A stretch of 38,231 nt of DNA from JBCDBD01 sp039184335 (lineage in GTDB: Bacteria; Bacteroidota; Bacteroidia; Flavobacteriales; Flavobacteriaceae). Of this stretch, positions 15,585-24,412 are shown piece by piece; within the stretch, counting starts at the first letter, position 1; every line of letters starts with the position of its first letter. A program made the translations under genes and the position numbers. Under the pieces are notes generated by a model that saw only the letters and a list, made by a program, of their open reading frames with translations, was not told where the DNA came from and did no database searches. The DNA lies in contig JBCDBD010000035.1 of assembly GCA_039184335.1 (NCBI GenBank), positions 1 through 38,231 on the forward strand, written 5' to 3'.

Positions 15585-17306
15585 ATGAAAAATACAATTC
15601 GAAAAATCAATTTGGTGCTCAGCGGTTTGTTTCTGCTTTATATGGTAGGATGCGAGACTGTGGAACTTGGGGTCGTTGAGAGTCCGAATGCACTGAACCC
15701 GTCACAGGCAAGTGTTGACTTTTTCTTGAATCAGATACAGATCATGGTCGCACAGGTGCACAGCGGTGAAGAAGGGCGTGCCGAGAACGGTCTAAGCCAA
15801 TTTGGCATGGAGCCCGTTCGCATGCAACATGGTTTTGGGCCCACTTACAGAGAGTCGTATGACCCCTCAGATTATGATAGGGTTTGGGACAATGTGTATG
15901 CCCGCGCATTGATCGATATCAGAACGATGACCCCATTGGCTGAAGAAGAAGGGCAATATACCCATATTGCCATAGGCCAAATATTGGAGGCCTATATGAT
16001 GATGACCATGGTCGATTTTTTCGGCGATGTACCCTATTCTGAGGCAGCGAGTGGTGGTGAGGCCATCCTGAATCCTGCTTTGGATTCGGGTTCGTCCATT
16101 TATGCGGCTTTGGACCAGTTGTTGTTGGATGCTATCGCGAACTTGAACCGAAATGAAATTTCGTTGCCTGCCAATGACCTGTTCTACAATGGTGATGAAG
16201 GCCAGTGGTTGCGGGCAGCCAATACGATGCGCCTCAAACTCTATCTTCAGACCCGATTGGCCAACGAGGGAGGCTTTGGGGCTTCTGTCTCAGCGTCAAC
16301 CATCAATTCCCTTATTGCAGACAATCGATTGATCTTGGATGCAAGTGATGACCTTTTCTTTCAATGGGGCACCAACAATGCGGCCCCCGATAGCCGGCAT
16401 CCGTGGTTTGATGCCAATTATGATGGCGCAGGCCCCAGTTCAGATTTTTATACCTGTAACTATTATATGGACCTCATGGCCAACCAGTACAATGAACCTG
16501 ATCCGAGGATCCGGTATTATTTTTACAGACAGGTCAGTGATTTCTCTGGGGCCGATGTGGTCACAAAAGAATGTGTGACCGAGGTCTCCCTGCCTTCTTG
16601 GTGGGATTCCAGCCAGCCTTACTGTACCGTACCCAACATCAATGGATTGGATGGCTATTGGGGAAGAAACCATTTGGATGATGATGGTATTCCACCAGAT
16701 GATGCTTTCAGGACCTTGCATGGCGTTTACCCCGTAGGTGGGCCATTTGATGACGATTCGTTTCGAAATGTCTCGGGATCGGCTGCAGTGAACGAAGGGC
16801 TTGCGGGGGCAGGGATCTCTCCTTTGTTGATGTCTTCGTACACCTATTTCATGTTGGCAGAAGCCTCTCTTACCTTAAGTACCACGGGCAATGCCCGAAC
16901 CTATTTGGAAACCGGCATACGGCAATCCATCGGTACGGTAGTCAATTTTGGGACCTCCTTGGCAGCAGGCTCTGGCTTTGTGCCCGATGCTGCTGCGATC
17001 GATGCCCATGTGAACGATATTTTGACGGCATATGATGCAGGCAGTGATACCGATAAGTTGCGGATCATTGCAGAGCAATACTTTATTGCACTCTGGGGCA
17101 ACGGTATCGAAGCGTACAATACCTATCGCAGAACGGGCCAGCCCGATAATGTTACCCCGGCTTTTGCCCTGCAAGATCCAGGAACGTTTCTCCGATCGAT
17201 GTGGTATTCACAGACCGCGTCAGACAGTAACACGAACATTACGCAAAAAGCGGCACCTGACACCCCCGTATTTTGGGACACCAATCCTGAAGGTTTTGTA
17301 GAATAG
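15585..17306 (+). CDS. SusD/RagB-family nutrient-binding lipoprotein
   Basis: 573 residues. The signal peptide ends in lipobox MVGC (Cys 23), anchoring it on the outer membrane. Features of the SusD-like family: NALNPSQASVDFFLNQIQ near the start, YDRVWDNVYARALIDIRTM, the TPR-type stretch HIAIGQILEAYMMMTMVDFFGDVPYSEA, LLLDAIANLNRN, WLRAANTMRLKLYLQTRLAN, and late YFIALWGNGIEAYNTYRRTG. It forms the lid over the SusC barrel and captures the substrate. The match is closest to the SusD_RagB / SusD-like_2 group. It is followed by a third lipoprotein in the same transcript. Confidence 0.95.
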   Translation: MKNTIRKINLVLSGLFLLYMVGCETVELGVVESPNALNPSQASVDFFLNQIQIMVAQVHSGEEGRAENGLSQFGMEPVRMQHGFGPTYRESYDPSDYDRVWDNVYARALIDIRTMTPLAEEEGQYTHIAIGQILEAYMMMTMVDFFGDVPYSEAASGGEAILNPALDSGSSIYAALDQLLLDAIANLNRNEISLPANDLFYNGDEGQWLRAANTMRLKLYLQTRLANEGGFGASVSASTINSLIADNRLILDASDDLFFQWGTNNAAPDSRHPWFDANYDGAGPSSDFYTCNYYMDLMANQYNEPDPRIRYYFYRQVSDFSGADVVTKECVTEVSLPSWWDSSQPYCTVPNINGLDGYWGRNHLDDDGIPPDDAFRTLHGVYPVGGPFDDDSFRNVSGSAAVNEGLAGAGISPLLMSSYTYFMLAEASLTLSTTGNARTYLETGIRQSIGTVVNFGTSLAAGSGFVPDAAAIDAHVNDILTAYDAGSDTDKLRIIAEQYFIALWGNGIEAYNTYRRTGQPDNVTPAFALQDPGTFLRSMWYSQTASDSNTNITQKAAPDTPVFWDTNPEGFVE

Positions 17307-17337
17307 ATCAAATATGATAACGGTTAATAAAAAGATA

Positions 17338-18147
17338 ATGAAAAATATACTAAAATCCACTATCAGTAGCTTGCTGCTCCTTATACTTATCGTTGTGGTC
17401 GGGAGTTGCGAGGATGATGATAAAAATCCGTTGAATCTTCTTGAGATCGAAGATTCACAATCGCCTTACGTACGTATAGTTATCGATGAAACGGTGGTAG
17501 CCCAAGGCGACTTGGCCACATCTTCGTTTACAGCAACGGTCGATGATGTGAGTGACAATGTCGCCTCGTGGGAGTTGAGCGTGAGCCGCGAATCGGCAGG
17601 CGTGGCCAGTGACACGGTTTCTTTGACCACCATTACCAGTTTTCCCAGTGATATTGCTATTCCATATACCGATATTGCATCGGCCCTGGGCATCACCACA
17701 GATGATATTCTTGGGGGCGATTTCATTCGCTTTTTAGGAACATCGACCGGTACCGACGGTGCGGTATTCACTGTTGACAATTTTAGCCCCAATGTCACGG
17801 GGCAACCAGAACAATTACAGGCATTCAACTTCATTGTTTTGGTGAAATGCTCTCCCATCAGTGATGCCACTTTGGCCGGTACTTGGATCATCGAGATGAC
17901 CGACCTTTTTGGCGATGGGTGGGACGGGGCCTTTGTTACCTTTGAAATTGATGGGGTGGGCACCGATTACACCTTTACCTCTGGTTCAGCGGCCACATTT
18001 GAAGTTGAGGTTCCCGAGGGGACATCAAGTCTGGTGATATCGTATACCAGTGGGGCTTTTGAAGAAGAACATATTTATACCATAGAAACCCCTGATGGGG
18101 ATGTTAGGGGCCCATTTGGACCAAATCCTGACCCCTGTATCAATTAA
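17338..18147 (+). CDS. Surface lipoprotein with GDGW-type beta domain, third member of the SusCD locus
   Basis: From ATG 17338 the product starts MKNILKSTISSLLLLILIVV followed by GSC, a lipobox; ATG 17314 would add 8 residues before the signal and is less likely. The acidic EDDDKN after the Cys resembles a Bacteroidota lipoprotein export signal. The mature part has a central beta-rich region (about 50-165) and a C-terminal domain with MTDLFGDGWDGAFVTFEIDG, a motif seen in several Bacteroidota surface and adhesin proteins. Its place after susD suggests a SusE/F-like accessory binding protein, though sequence similarity to SusE/F is not apparent. A strong terminator follows 30 bases later. Confidence 0.75.
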   Translation: MKNILKSTISSLLLLILIVVVGSCEDDDKNPLNLLEIEDSQSPYVRIVIDETVVAQGDLATSSFTATVDDVSDNVASWELSVSRESAGVASDTVSLTTITSFPSDIAIPYTDIASALGITTDDILGGDFIRFLGTSTGTDGAVFTVDNFSPNVTGQPEQLQAFNFIVLVKCSPISDATLAGTWIIEMTDLFGDGWDGAFVTFEIDGVGTDYTFTSGSAATFEVEVPEGTSSLVISYTSGAFEEEHIYTIETPDGDVRGPFGPNPDPCIN

Positions 18148-18176
18148 GGTCATTTTGCAGAACTATCCCACAGAAA

Positions 18177-18207
18177 AGAGGGCCTTCTTTTGAGGGCCCT
18201 CTTTTTT
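18177..18207 (+). terminator. Terminator of the susCD locus
   Basis: AGAGGGCC (18177-18184) pairs with GGCCCTCT (18195-18202), followed by TTTTT to 18207. Confidence 0.85.
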
Positions 18208-18235
18208 AAGGGTTACTTTTTTTATATTTATCGCC

Positions 18236-18646
18236 ATGATGGTAACAATTTGCAGAAAGGCCCACTTTAATGCAGCACATCGCTTGCACAATTCCAATTG
18301 GAGCGATGAGCGAAATAGAGAGGTGTTCGGCATATGCAACAGCCCGAACTATCATGGGCACAACTTTGAATTGGAGGTCAGGGTCAGGGGCGAGGTAAAC
18401 CCTGATACGGGATTTGTCATGGATCTGTCAGAATTGGGCATACTTGTCAAAAACGAAATAGAAGTACGCTTTGACCATAAAAACCTGAACGAAGACTGCC
18501 CTGAGTTTAAAGACCTGCTTCCCTCGACAGAGCACTTTGTCAAAATCATCTATGATATTTTGAAGCCCAAGCTTGAAGAAGGGCAATTGCTGCACATTAC
18601 ATTGCACGAAACACAAAAGAATGCGGCTGAATATGGAGATTGGTAA
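18236..18646 (+). CDS. queD: 6-pyruvoyl-tetrahydropterin synthase / 6-carboxytetrahydropterin synthase (QueD-like)
   Basis: 136 residues, the usual length. Zinc ligands are in FNAAHRL (His 15) and YHGHN (His 40 and 42). The catalytic Cys is in FGICNSPNYHGH (Cys 34). Further family marks are VMDLSELG, FDHKNLNEDCPEF, STEHFVKIIY and TLHETQKNAAEY. QueD converts dihydroneopterin triphosphate to carboxytetrahydropterin for queuosine; close homologues make pyruvoyl-tetrahydropterin, so the exact product is not settled by sequence alone. ATG ATG at 18236 and 18239 are equally good starts. It lies alone before a tRNA gene. Confidence 0.9.
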   Translation: MMVTICRKAHFNAAHRLHNSNWSDERNREVFGICNSPNYHGHNFELEVRVRGEVNPDTGFVMDLSELGILVKNEIEVRFDHKNLNEDCPEFKDLLPSTEHFVKIIYDILKPKLEEGQLLHITLHETQKNAAEYGDW

Positions 18647-18673
18647 CAAATTTACGATATTGCACCCCCTAAA

Positions 18674-18748
18674 GGGATATTAGCTCAGTTGGTTTAGAGC
18701 GCTGCCTTGACAGGGCAGAGGTCACTGGTTCGAATCCAGTATATCCCA
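18674..18748 (+). tRNA. tRNA-Val (GAC)
   Basis: Acceptor arms GGGATAT (18674-18680) and ATATCCC (18741-18747) pair fully. The D arm is GCTC...GAGC, the anticodon arm CTGCC-TTGACAG-GGCAG gives anticodon GAC (valine), and the T arm ACTGG-TTCGAAT-CCAGT is standard. The discriminator is A; CCA is not encoded. No integrase or repeated 3' end shows that it serves as an attachment site. Confidence 0.95.
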
Positions 18749-18750
18749 CT

Positions 18751-19128
18751 TTATCTCTTATAAACTATGGTGCAGGCAGTAGACTTGCCAAACCAACGAA
18801 CTCGGTTTATTGATGCGATGTTATACACGGTATCCCGAATGATTTTGGGGATAAAGGCAAGAAGTGCAGCAACCAAACGCCATTTTGGGATTTTGGACAC
18901 TATTTCCAAGAAACCATCAGAATGGGTATGCGGTCCATTTTCATCAAAAAGGATAACCGTAGTCAATTCTCGGGTTGGAAAGCCGTGTTCCCGTAGCAAT
19001 TTTTGACCCACTGGGGATTGAAAAGGGACAAATTGGAATAGATCGACTGGGGCAAGTTGCAATAGCCACCCCACGACTCCATTGCAGAGGTTGCATTCCC
19101 CGTCGAAAATAATGATGTTCTTTTCCAT
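18751..19128 (-). CDS. DCC-family (DUF393) thiol-disulfide oxidoreductase-like protein
   Basis: 125 residues beginning MEKNIIIFDGECNLCNGVVG; the DxxCxxC-type motif (DGECNLC) near the N-terminus defines the DUF393/DCC family. Other family features are VPFQSPVGQKLLREHG, TTVILFDENG, SDGFLEIVSKIPKWRLVAAL and the C-terminal YNIASINRVRWFGKS. The fold is thioredoxin-like and a redox role is usually assumed, but substrates are unknown. It converges on the tRNA gene, ending 2 bases after it. Confidence 0.9.
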   Translation of the reverse strand: MEKNIIIFDGECNLCNGVVGWLLQLAPVDLFQFVPFQSPVGQKLLREHGFPTRELTTVILFDENGPHTHSDGFLEIVSKIPKWRLVAALLAFIPKIIRDTVYNIASINRVRWFGKSTACTIVYKR

Positions 19129-19214
19129 TTTTTAATCGGTTGTGTGGCAGTTTAGTTCGTTCTGAAACGCTGTTCATTTCAAAACAGGCCGATTTTTAGG
19201 AAAAGTTTAGTAAA

Positions 19215-20486
19215 TCAAAGAAGCTCCAAGATACGCTCCATGGCCATGCCCCTTGAACCTTTTATCAACATTGGGCCTTTAGGGAGCGAGGTGAAATCAA
19301 AGGAGTTTTTTAGGGTGTCAAAAGAATTGAACTGTTGAAAATCAGTTTTTGTTTTGGCGAAATTTTCCCCGACCAAGTATACATTCTTGAATTCGAGGGT
19401 TAAGGCGAGGTTTGCGATATATTGATGTTCCCTTGCTGTATCTTCGCCCAATTCAAACATGTCACCTAGAAAAATGTTTTTTTGATCCCCATCAATTTTA
19501 GAAAAGCTTTCCAGTGCTACCTGCATACTGGTAGGATTGGCATTATAGGCATCAAGAACGATGTGATGGCCTTTCCTTTTCAATATTTGTGAGCGATTGT
19601 TCTCAGGAATGTAAGACTCCAGTGCCCCTTTGATGGTGACAGGGTCAATGTTGAAATAGTTACCTATTAAAATGGCAACGGCACAATTGGGAAAATTGTA
19701 GGCACCCGTTAGTTGGGTTTTTACCTTGGTCCCTTCAAACTGGATTTCCACGAAGGGATTGGCTCCTAAAAAGGTGATGCGGTAAAACCCATGGCCCTCT
19801 TGGCTGAAACCAAACTTTTTATCGTAGGTGGAAAGCTTTTCTCTTTGAATGGGATCGTCGGCGTTTAAAAAAACATGGCGATTGTTGGCTAGTAAGTGGT
19901 CATACAGCTCACTTTTACCTTTTATCACCCCTTCTACCCCTCCAAAACCTTCTAAATGGGCCTTGCCAAAATTGGTGATACAGCCAAAATCGGGCTGAGA
20001 GAGACCAGAAAGAAATTCAATCTCTTTTTGGTGGTTGGCCCCCATTTCAACAATGGCCACTTCGGTCTCTTTGGTAATGGACAGTAAGGTCAGTGGCACC
20101 CCGATATGGTTGTTGAGATTGCCTGTTGTGGCAATGGTACGATAGGTTGTCGCCAGTACTATGTGTATGAGCTCTTTGGTCGTTGTCTTTCCATTGCTTC
20201 CGGTAAGTGCGAGCACTTTGGCCTTGCACTGGTTTCGGTGGTACAGCGCAAGTGCTTGCAGTGTTTCCAGTACATTGTCGACCAGAACGGTTTGGTCGGT
20301 ATCGAATTCCCCCTCATCGATGATGGCCAAGGCAGCCCCTTTATCAATGGCCTCCTTGGCGAATGCGTTTCCATTGAAGTTGGGTCCCTTTAGGGCAAAA
20401 AAAATACAGTTTTCAGTAATTTTACGGGTATCTGTCGATACCGTTTGGTGCGCTAAAAAAAAGCGGTGCAATTCAGGTATTGTCAT
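19215..20486 (-). CDS. murF: UDP-N-acetylmuramoyl-tripeptide--D-alanyl-D-alanine ligase
   Basis: 423 residues. Mur ligase domains in order: N-terminal substrate domain with VSTDTRKITENCIFFALKG, ATP-binding central domain with P-loop TGSNGKTTTKE (95-105), GNLNNHIGVPLTLL, VEMGANHQKEIEFL and TNFGKAHLEGFG, then the C-terminal domain with NNRSQILKRKG, LDAYNANPTSM and LGDMFELGEDTAREH. It adds D-Ala-D-Ala to UDP-MurNAc-tripeptide in the cytoplasm, the last soluble step of peptidoglycan precursor synthesis. It lies downstream of gldJ, an arrangement known in other Flavobacteria, but a terminator separates the two. Confidence 0.96.
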   Translation of the reverse strand: MTIPELHRFFLAHQTVSTDTRKITENCIFFALKGPNFNGNAFAKEAIDKGAALAIIDEGEFDTDQTVLVDNVLETLQALALYHRNQCKAKVLALTGSNGKTTTKELIHIVLATTYRTIATTGNLNNHIGVPLTLLSITKETEVAIVEMGANHQKEIEFLSGLSQPDFGCITNFGKAHLEGFGGVEGVIKGKSELYDHLLANNRHVFLNADDPIQREKLSTYDKKFGFSQEGHGFYRITFLGANPFVEIQFEGTKVKTQLTGAYNFPNCAVAILIGNYFNIDPVTIKGALESYIPENNRSQILKRKGHHIVLDAYNANPTSMQVALESFSKIDGDQKNIFLGDMFELGEDTAREHQYIANLALTLEFKNVYLVGENFAKTKTDFQQFNSFDTLKNSFDFTSLPKGPMLIKGSRGMAMERILELL

Positions 20487-20497
20487 ACGTCGAAGAT

Positions 20498-20525
20498 AAA
20501 AAAAACCCTGACGCTAAGGTCAGGG
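20498..20525 (-). terminator. Terminator after gldJ
   Basis: Read on the minus strand, CCCTGAC and GTCAGGG form a 7-base stem with a 6-base loop, then eight T. It lies 26 bases past the gldJ stop and 11 bases before the murF start. Confidence 0.85.
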
Positions 20526-20551
20526 TCCTTGTATTGCTCAAACACTTTTTT

Positions 20552-22216
20552 TTAGCGTGTTTTTTTATGACGTACGGTCTTGTTTTTTGTTTTTGATTTC
20601 GAACCGACCCGCGACATGGCACATCGGAACCCGATATCATCAGTGGCCATATATTCGGGCAAGTACCTGCGTTGTGCAGGATCGAGCCAAAAAGCCCTAT
20701 CTCTCCATGATCCCCCTTTATAGACCCGTACTTCATCATTGATCAAAGAGGTTCTATAGTTTGAGGTATCGTATTGCCGAAGGATCTTGCCTGTTGAGTC
20801 CCGTTCCACTTTATGCTTTGGGGAATCATACATTTTTCGCTGGTCGTCTTCATTAGCATCACTGAAGCGTTCGTAAAATCGCGATGATCCCGGATCGCCA
20901 TCACGGTAACCCCTATTGTCACTTGAAGAGAAATTGGTTCTGAGGTAGGTTTCTTCATCCCCGACGGGAACTTCCTTGATCTCACCCGGCAGGTTAACGG
21001 CAACAATACGGCCGTTGGGTAAGGTGTCATACACGATTTCTTCGCGCAGTACGTCAACCTTTCCGTCTTCACCGATGGCCTTTTTCAAATAGATGTTTCC
21101 ACGATAGTAATTGAAGTCACTGATCTCGTCATCAACAATGGGACGGTACACATCGGCAACCCATTCCGATACATTGCCCGCCATGTCATATAGTCCGAAA
21201 TCATTGGGTTTGTATGATTTTGCCTGTGCGGTAATGTCTGCACCATCGTCTGACCACCCAGCGATTCCGCCATAATCACCTTTACCTTGCTTGAAGTTGG
21301 CCAATTGGTCTCCGCGGCCCACTCGCTGGCCATTTCGGGTATAATCACCTTCCCACGGATATTTCTTTCTGCCGCGGTAATTGTTGTATTCCCGACTGCC
21401 GATAAGGGCTTGGGCAGCATACTCCCATTCCGTTTCGGTAGGCAATCGATATTCGGGCATGATGATCCCACTGCTTCGCTTCGCAAATACTGAAATGGAA
21501 TCCCTTTTTTGTTTTCCCTGCAAAGAGTCGATTTCACCCCCATAGACAGATTCTGGGTTGTTCAAGTAGGCTTCGGTACTAAATGTGCCGTCCACCTCAC
21601 CGTTGACAACGCCGTAGAGGGCATCTTCTTGAATATACCCTTCTCTTGACAACATAATTTCATTGACCCGATCGGTTCTCCACTCTGCAAATTGGGTCGC
21701 TTGGATCCAATTGACCCCAACGACAGGATATTCTGCGTAGGCAGGATGGCGAAGGTAATTGTTGGTCATGGTCTCATTGAAGCCAAGCCTGTTTCTCCAT
21801 ACCAATGTGTCAGGCAATGCTCCGGTATAGATATTCTTGTACATTGGATTTTCAGGTGGATAGACCGCTTTCAGGTAATCGAGGTACTCCATGTACATTT
21901 TATTGGTCACCTCGGTTTCATCCATGTAAAAAGACTGTACATGTTGTTGTGTTGGTGTATTGTTCCAATCGTGCATGATGTCATCCTGTACTTTACCCTT
22001 GGTGAACGTGCCCCCTTCAATGAATACGGTACCGGGTGGGGTTTCCTGTTCCTTGAACTCAGAGTTGTACTGAAATCCCCCCTCTTTTGCATTTATTTTC
22101 CATCCTGTAGCCCGCGATACGTTTTTCGAAGATGAAGATGAAGAATTTTTACAGCTTGAAAAACCTCCAGCAACCAAGGCGCAAGAAAGTAAAACTTTGA
22201 TAAAGTGTTTTTTCAT
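20552..22216 (-). CDS. gldJ: Gliding motility lipoprotein GldJ
   Basis: 554 residues. The signal ends in lipobox FSSC (Cys 22) followed by a serine run. The body is a formylglycine-generating-enzyme/sulfatase-modifying-factor-like domain: PPGTVFIEGGTFTKG, VQSFYMDETEVTNKMYMEYL, YPVVGVNWIQATQFAEWRTD, YRLPTETEWEYAAQAL, FGLYDMAGNVSEWVADVY and late VYKGGSWRDRAFWLDPAQRR, IGFRCAMS. GldJ has this fold without FGE activity, and is needed for gliding and for type IX secretion through stability of GldK and related parts. Length and lipobox match Flavobacteriaceae GldJ. It is transcribed away from porV and followed by murF. Confidence 0.95.
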   Translation of the reverse strand: MKKHFIKVLLSCALVAGGFSSCKNSSSSSSKNVSRATGWKINAKEGGFQYNSEFKEQETPPGTVFIEGGTFTKGKVQDDIMHDWNNTPTQQHVQSFYMDETEVTNKMYMEYLDYLKAVYPPENPMYKNIYTGALPDTLVWRNRLGFNETMTNNYLRHPAYAEYPVVGVNWIQATQFAEWRTDRVNEIMLSREGYIQEDALYGVVNGEVDGTFSTEAYLNNPESVYGGEIDSLQGKQKRDSISVFAKRSSGIIMPEYRLPTETEWEYAAQALIGSREYNNYRGRKKYPWEGDYTRNGQRVGRGDQLANFKQGKGDYGGIAGWSDDGADITAQAKSYKPNDFGLYDMAGNVSEWVADVYRPIVDDEISDFNYYRGNIYLKKAIGEDGKVDVLREEIVYDTLPNGRIVAVNLPGEIKEVPVGDEETYLRTNFSSSDNRGYRDGDPGSSRFYERFSDANEDDQRKMYDSPKHKVERDSTGKILRQYDTSNYRTSLINDEVRVYKGGSWRDRAFWLDPAQRRYLPEYMATDDIGFRCAMSRVGSKSKTKNKTVRHKKTR

Positions 22217-22606
22217 AATTTAGGCTTGAGTTCGGTTGACCTATGGTCGTAGGCCATGGGTCACTTTAATTTCATTTGATTTTAAAATCCATTTCGGCTA
22301 TAACAACGGTGTATTGCACGATATATTTTATAGGGTAAAATATTTCAGTACGATCCGTTGGCCAAACAACATGTGTCCATAACGAAAATTCGCGAAGAAT
22401 AGTATGGCTGGGCCCTGTTTCCAGAGGTTTTTTAACAAAGAAAGGCCGTGGGCGACAATGGGGCCTTGGCCTTTTGTAGGAAGATCTGTTAAAAAAGAAT
22501 GAAAATGGTACAAGAATTTCGTAAAATGACCGTTAACTGGTAATACGTCTAATTTATTTTCCCTTTTCGGGGGTATTTTAGACTTTTGAGATCATTTTAA
22601 CGTTAA
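22217..22606. other. 390-base divergent intergenic region between gldJ and porV
   Basis: The region is AT-rich and holds no gene or gene fragment that I can support on either strand. It should carry the divergent promoters. A TAGACTTTTG sequence near 22580 loosely resembles a -7 box for porV. In related genomes porU sits here; no PorU-like coding is visible. Confidence 0.6.
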
Positions 22607-23761
22607 ATGAAAAAGATGAGAAGATTACCGATATTGCTGTTATTGGTCTTTGTTGCCCACTCTTACGGACAACAGGAAAGGGCTATCACCACAGCGGTTC
22701 CGTTTTTGACCATAGCAGCCGATGCCAGGGCCTCTGGTATGGGTGATATGGGAGTTGCCACTTCGGCAGATGTTTTTTCGCAACAGTGGAATCCGGCCAA
22801 GTTTGCTTTTGCCAAACGAAAGATAGGCATCGGCGTCAGTTATACCCCTTATCTGGAAAGTATTGTCAATGATGTTTCGCTCTTAAATGCCAATTTTTAC
22901 AATAAGCTGAACGACAGAAGTGCTTTTGCGGTCAGTTTACGGTACTTTGGGCTCGGTGAGGTCGAGTTGAGACAGACCATTGATGAAGAGGCCACTTTGG
23001 TAGAACCCAATGAGTTTGCCATCGATGGTTCGTATGCCCTAAAATTGAGTGAGACCTTTTCCATGGCGGTCGGTGGCCGTTTCATCAGTTCGAACCTTGA
23101 CTTTCAAGAAATCCAAAATGTGGATTCGCAGGCAGCAAATGCGTTCGCGGTCGATATCGCAGGATTTTACCGTTCCCGTGAAATTGCGTACAATAGTTTT
23201 GACGGGCGATGGAGGGCAGGCTTCAATATTTCAAACCTGGGTGGAAAATTACAGTACGATGAAGGTGGACAGGAAAACTTTTTGCCCACCAACCTGAAGT
23301 TTGGTGCCGGTTTCGATTTCATTTTTGATGCAGATAATACCCTGGGGGTGTATACCGAGTTCAACAAGTTATTGGTTCCCACACCTAGGGATTTTGATGG
23401 GGATGGAGACATCGATTCAGAAGATAATGACGAATACCAACAGATCAGCTTTTTTGATGGGGTTTTTGAGTCGTTTGGGGATGCGCCGGATGGTTTTAGT
23501 GAAGAGCTCAAGGAAATCACCTGGGCCTTGGGTGCTGAATACCGTTTTCGTGAAATCTTTATGTTGCGCTCCGGATTCTTCAACGAGAATGAAGAAAAGG
23601 GATCTCGGCAGTTCTTTACGTTGGGTGCCGGTTTTCAGTTTAAATCGACCCAAATCGATATTTCATACCTGTTCTCGACATCAGAAGTGCAGAATCCGTT
23701 GGAGAATACCTTGCGTTTTTCCCTTACCTTTAATTTAGGGGAAGAATTTTTTAACGATTAG
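22607..23761 (+). CDS. porV: Type IX secretion system outer-membrane protein PorV
   Basis: 384 residues. The signal peptide (to about residue 22, HSYGQ) is followed by the PorV hallmark TAVPFLTIAADARASGMGDMGVATSADVFSQQWNPAKFAF (residues 29 on), then a 14-strand-type barrel rich in paired strands (FAVSLRYFGLGEVEL, FSMAVGGRFISSNLDF, WRAGFNISNLGGKL, LKFGAGFDFIFDADNTLGVY) with a late ITWALGAEYRF and ending RFSLTFNLG. PorV shuttles secreted substrates from the translocon to the attachment complex where PorU cleaves the C-terminal signal. A bidirectional terminator follows, so cdd may have its own promoter. Confidence 0.95.
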   Translation: MKKMRRLPILLLLVFVAHSYGQQERAITTAVPFLTIAADARASGMGDMGVATSADVFSQQWNPAKFAFAKRKIGIGVSYTPYLESIVNDVSLLNANFYNKLNDRSAFAVSLRYFGLGEVELRQTIDEEATLVEPNEFAIDGSYALKLSETFSMAVGGRFISSNLDFQEIQNVDSQAANAFAVDIAGFYRSREIAYNSFDGRWRAGFNISNLGGKLQYDEGGQENFLPTNLKFGAGFDFIFDADNTLGVYTEFNKLLVPTPRDFDGDGDIDSEDNDEYQQISFFDGVFESFGDAPDGFSEELKEITWALGAEYRFREIFMLRSGFFNENEEKGSRQFFTLGAGFQFKSTQIDISYLFSTSEVQNPLENTLRFSLTFNLGEEFFND

Positions 23762-23782
23762 AGTACACTATTTCGATACCAT

Positions 23783-23813
23783 AAAAAAACCTGTTGAAAA
23801 GACAGGTTTTTTT
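23783..23813. terminator. Bidirectional terminator between porV and cdd
   Basis: AAAAAACCTGT (23784-23794) pairs with ACAGGTTTTTT (23802-23812) around a 7-base loop. A and T runs on both sides let it act in either direction. It ends about 27 bases before the cdd ATG. Confidence 0.8.
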
Positions 23814-23839
23814 ATTTTTGACAAAATCCATATCAGCGA

Positions 23840-24331
23840 ATGGAGAAAAAGCATATCAGCTTCGCGCTTACTGTTTTTGATACAACAGACGATTTGCCCA
23901 AGCAAGACCAAGAGTTGCTCCAACAGGCGGTCGATGCAAGAAAACGGGCATATGCCCCCTATTCCAATTTTGCTGTCGGGGCAGCTGTGCTGTTGGAAAA
24001 TGGTGAGGTGGTCACGGGAAACAACCAAGAAAATGCCTCGTATCCTTCGGGGCTCTGTGCTGAGCGGGTGGCCATCTTTTATGCTGGGGCACAGTTTCCT
24101 GACGTTGTTGTCAAGGCCATTGCCATAAGTGCCTCTTCAAAAGATTATACAGTTAAGCTGCCAGCAGCACCGTGTGGCAATTGCAGGCAGTCCATTGCTG
24201 AATATGAACAAAAACAGAAAGAGCCGATCGCATTGCTCTTTGCTGGTGAGCAAGGGCCGGTCTTTAAGTGCAATTCTATGGCCGACCTACTTCCCTTGGC
24301 TTTCAACAACTCTTTTTTGGGGGATTCTTGA
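23840..24331 (+). CDS. cdd: Cytidine deaminase
   Basis: 163 residues. Zinc site and catalytic residues are clear: CAE (Cys 73, Glu 75) in SGLCAERVAIFYAG and PCGNCRQ (Cys 112 and 115). The substrate-site motif APYSNFAVGAAVLLENGEVVTGNNQENASYP is present before them. The enzyme deaminates cytidine and deoxycytidine to uridine forms in pyrimidine salvage. Somewhat longer than the minimal 130-residue homotetramer type through N- and C-terminal extensions, as common in Flavobacteriaceae. The porV-cdd-pdhA order is conserved in relatives. Confidence 0.95.
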   Translation: MEKKHISFALTVFDTTDDLPKQDQELLQQAVDARKRAYAPYSNFAVGAAVLLENGEVVTGNNQENASYPSGLCAERVAIFYAGAQFPDVVVKAIAISASSKDYTVKLPAAPCGNCRQSIAEYEQKQKEPIALLFAGEQGPVFKCNSMADLLPLAFNNSFLGDS

Positions 24332-24361
24332 ATCAATTTTTTTTCGAATCGGATATATATG

Positions 24362-24369
24362 TATTTTTG
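24362..24369 (+). promoter_or_regulatory. Possible -7 box upstream of pdhA
   Basis: TATTTTTG matches TAnnTTTG, 43 bases before the pdhA ATG. Only a T-rich stretch (24341-24344) sits where the -33 box should be. A small CCCC/GGGG hairpin lies in the leader. Confidence 0.35.
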
Positions 24370-24412
24370 TTTTCCCCTGTTGGGGGGAGCTTCATTTAAC
24401 ATATCGATATAG

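Noticed and set aside
18674..18748. tRNA-Val as an attachment site for an integrated element
   Set aside because: No integrase gene and no repeated copy of the tRNA 3' end in the window; neighbours on both sides are ordinary chromosomal genes.
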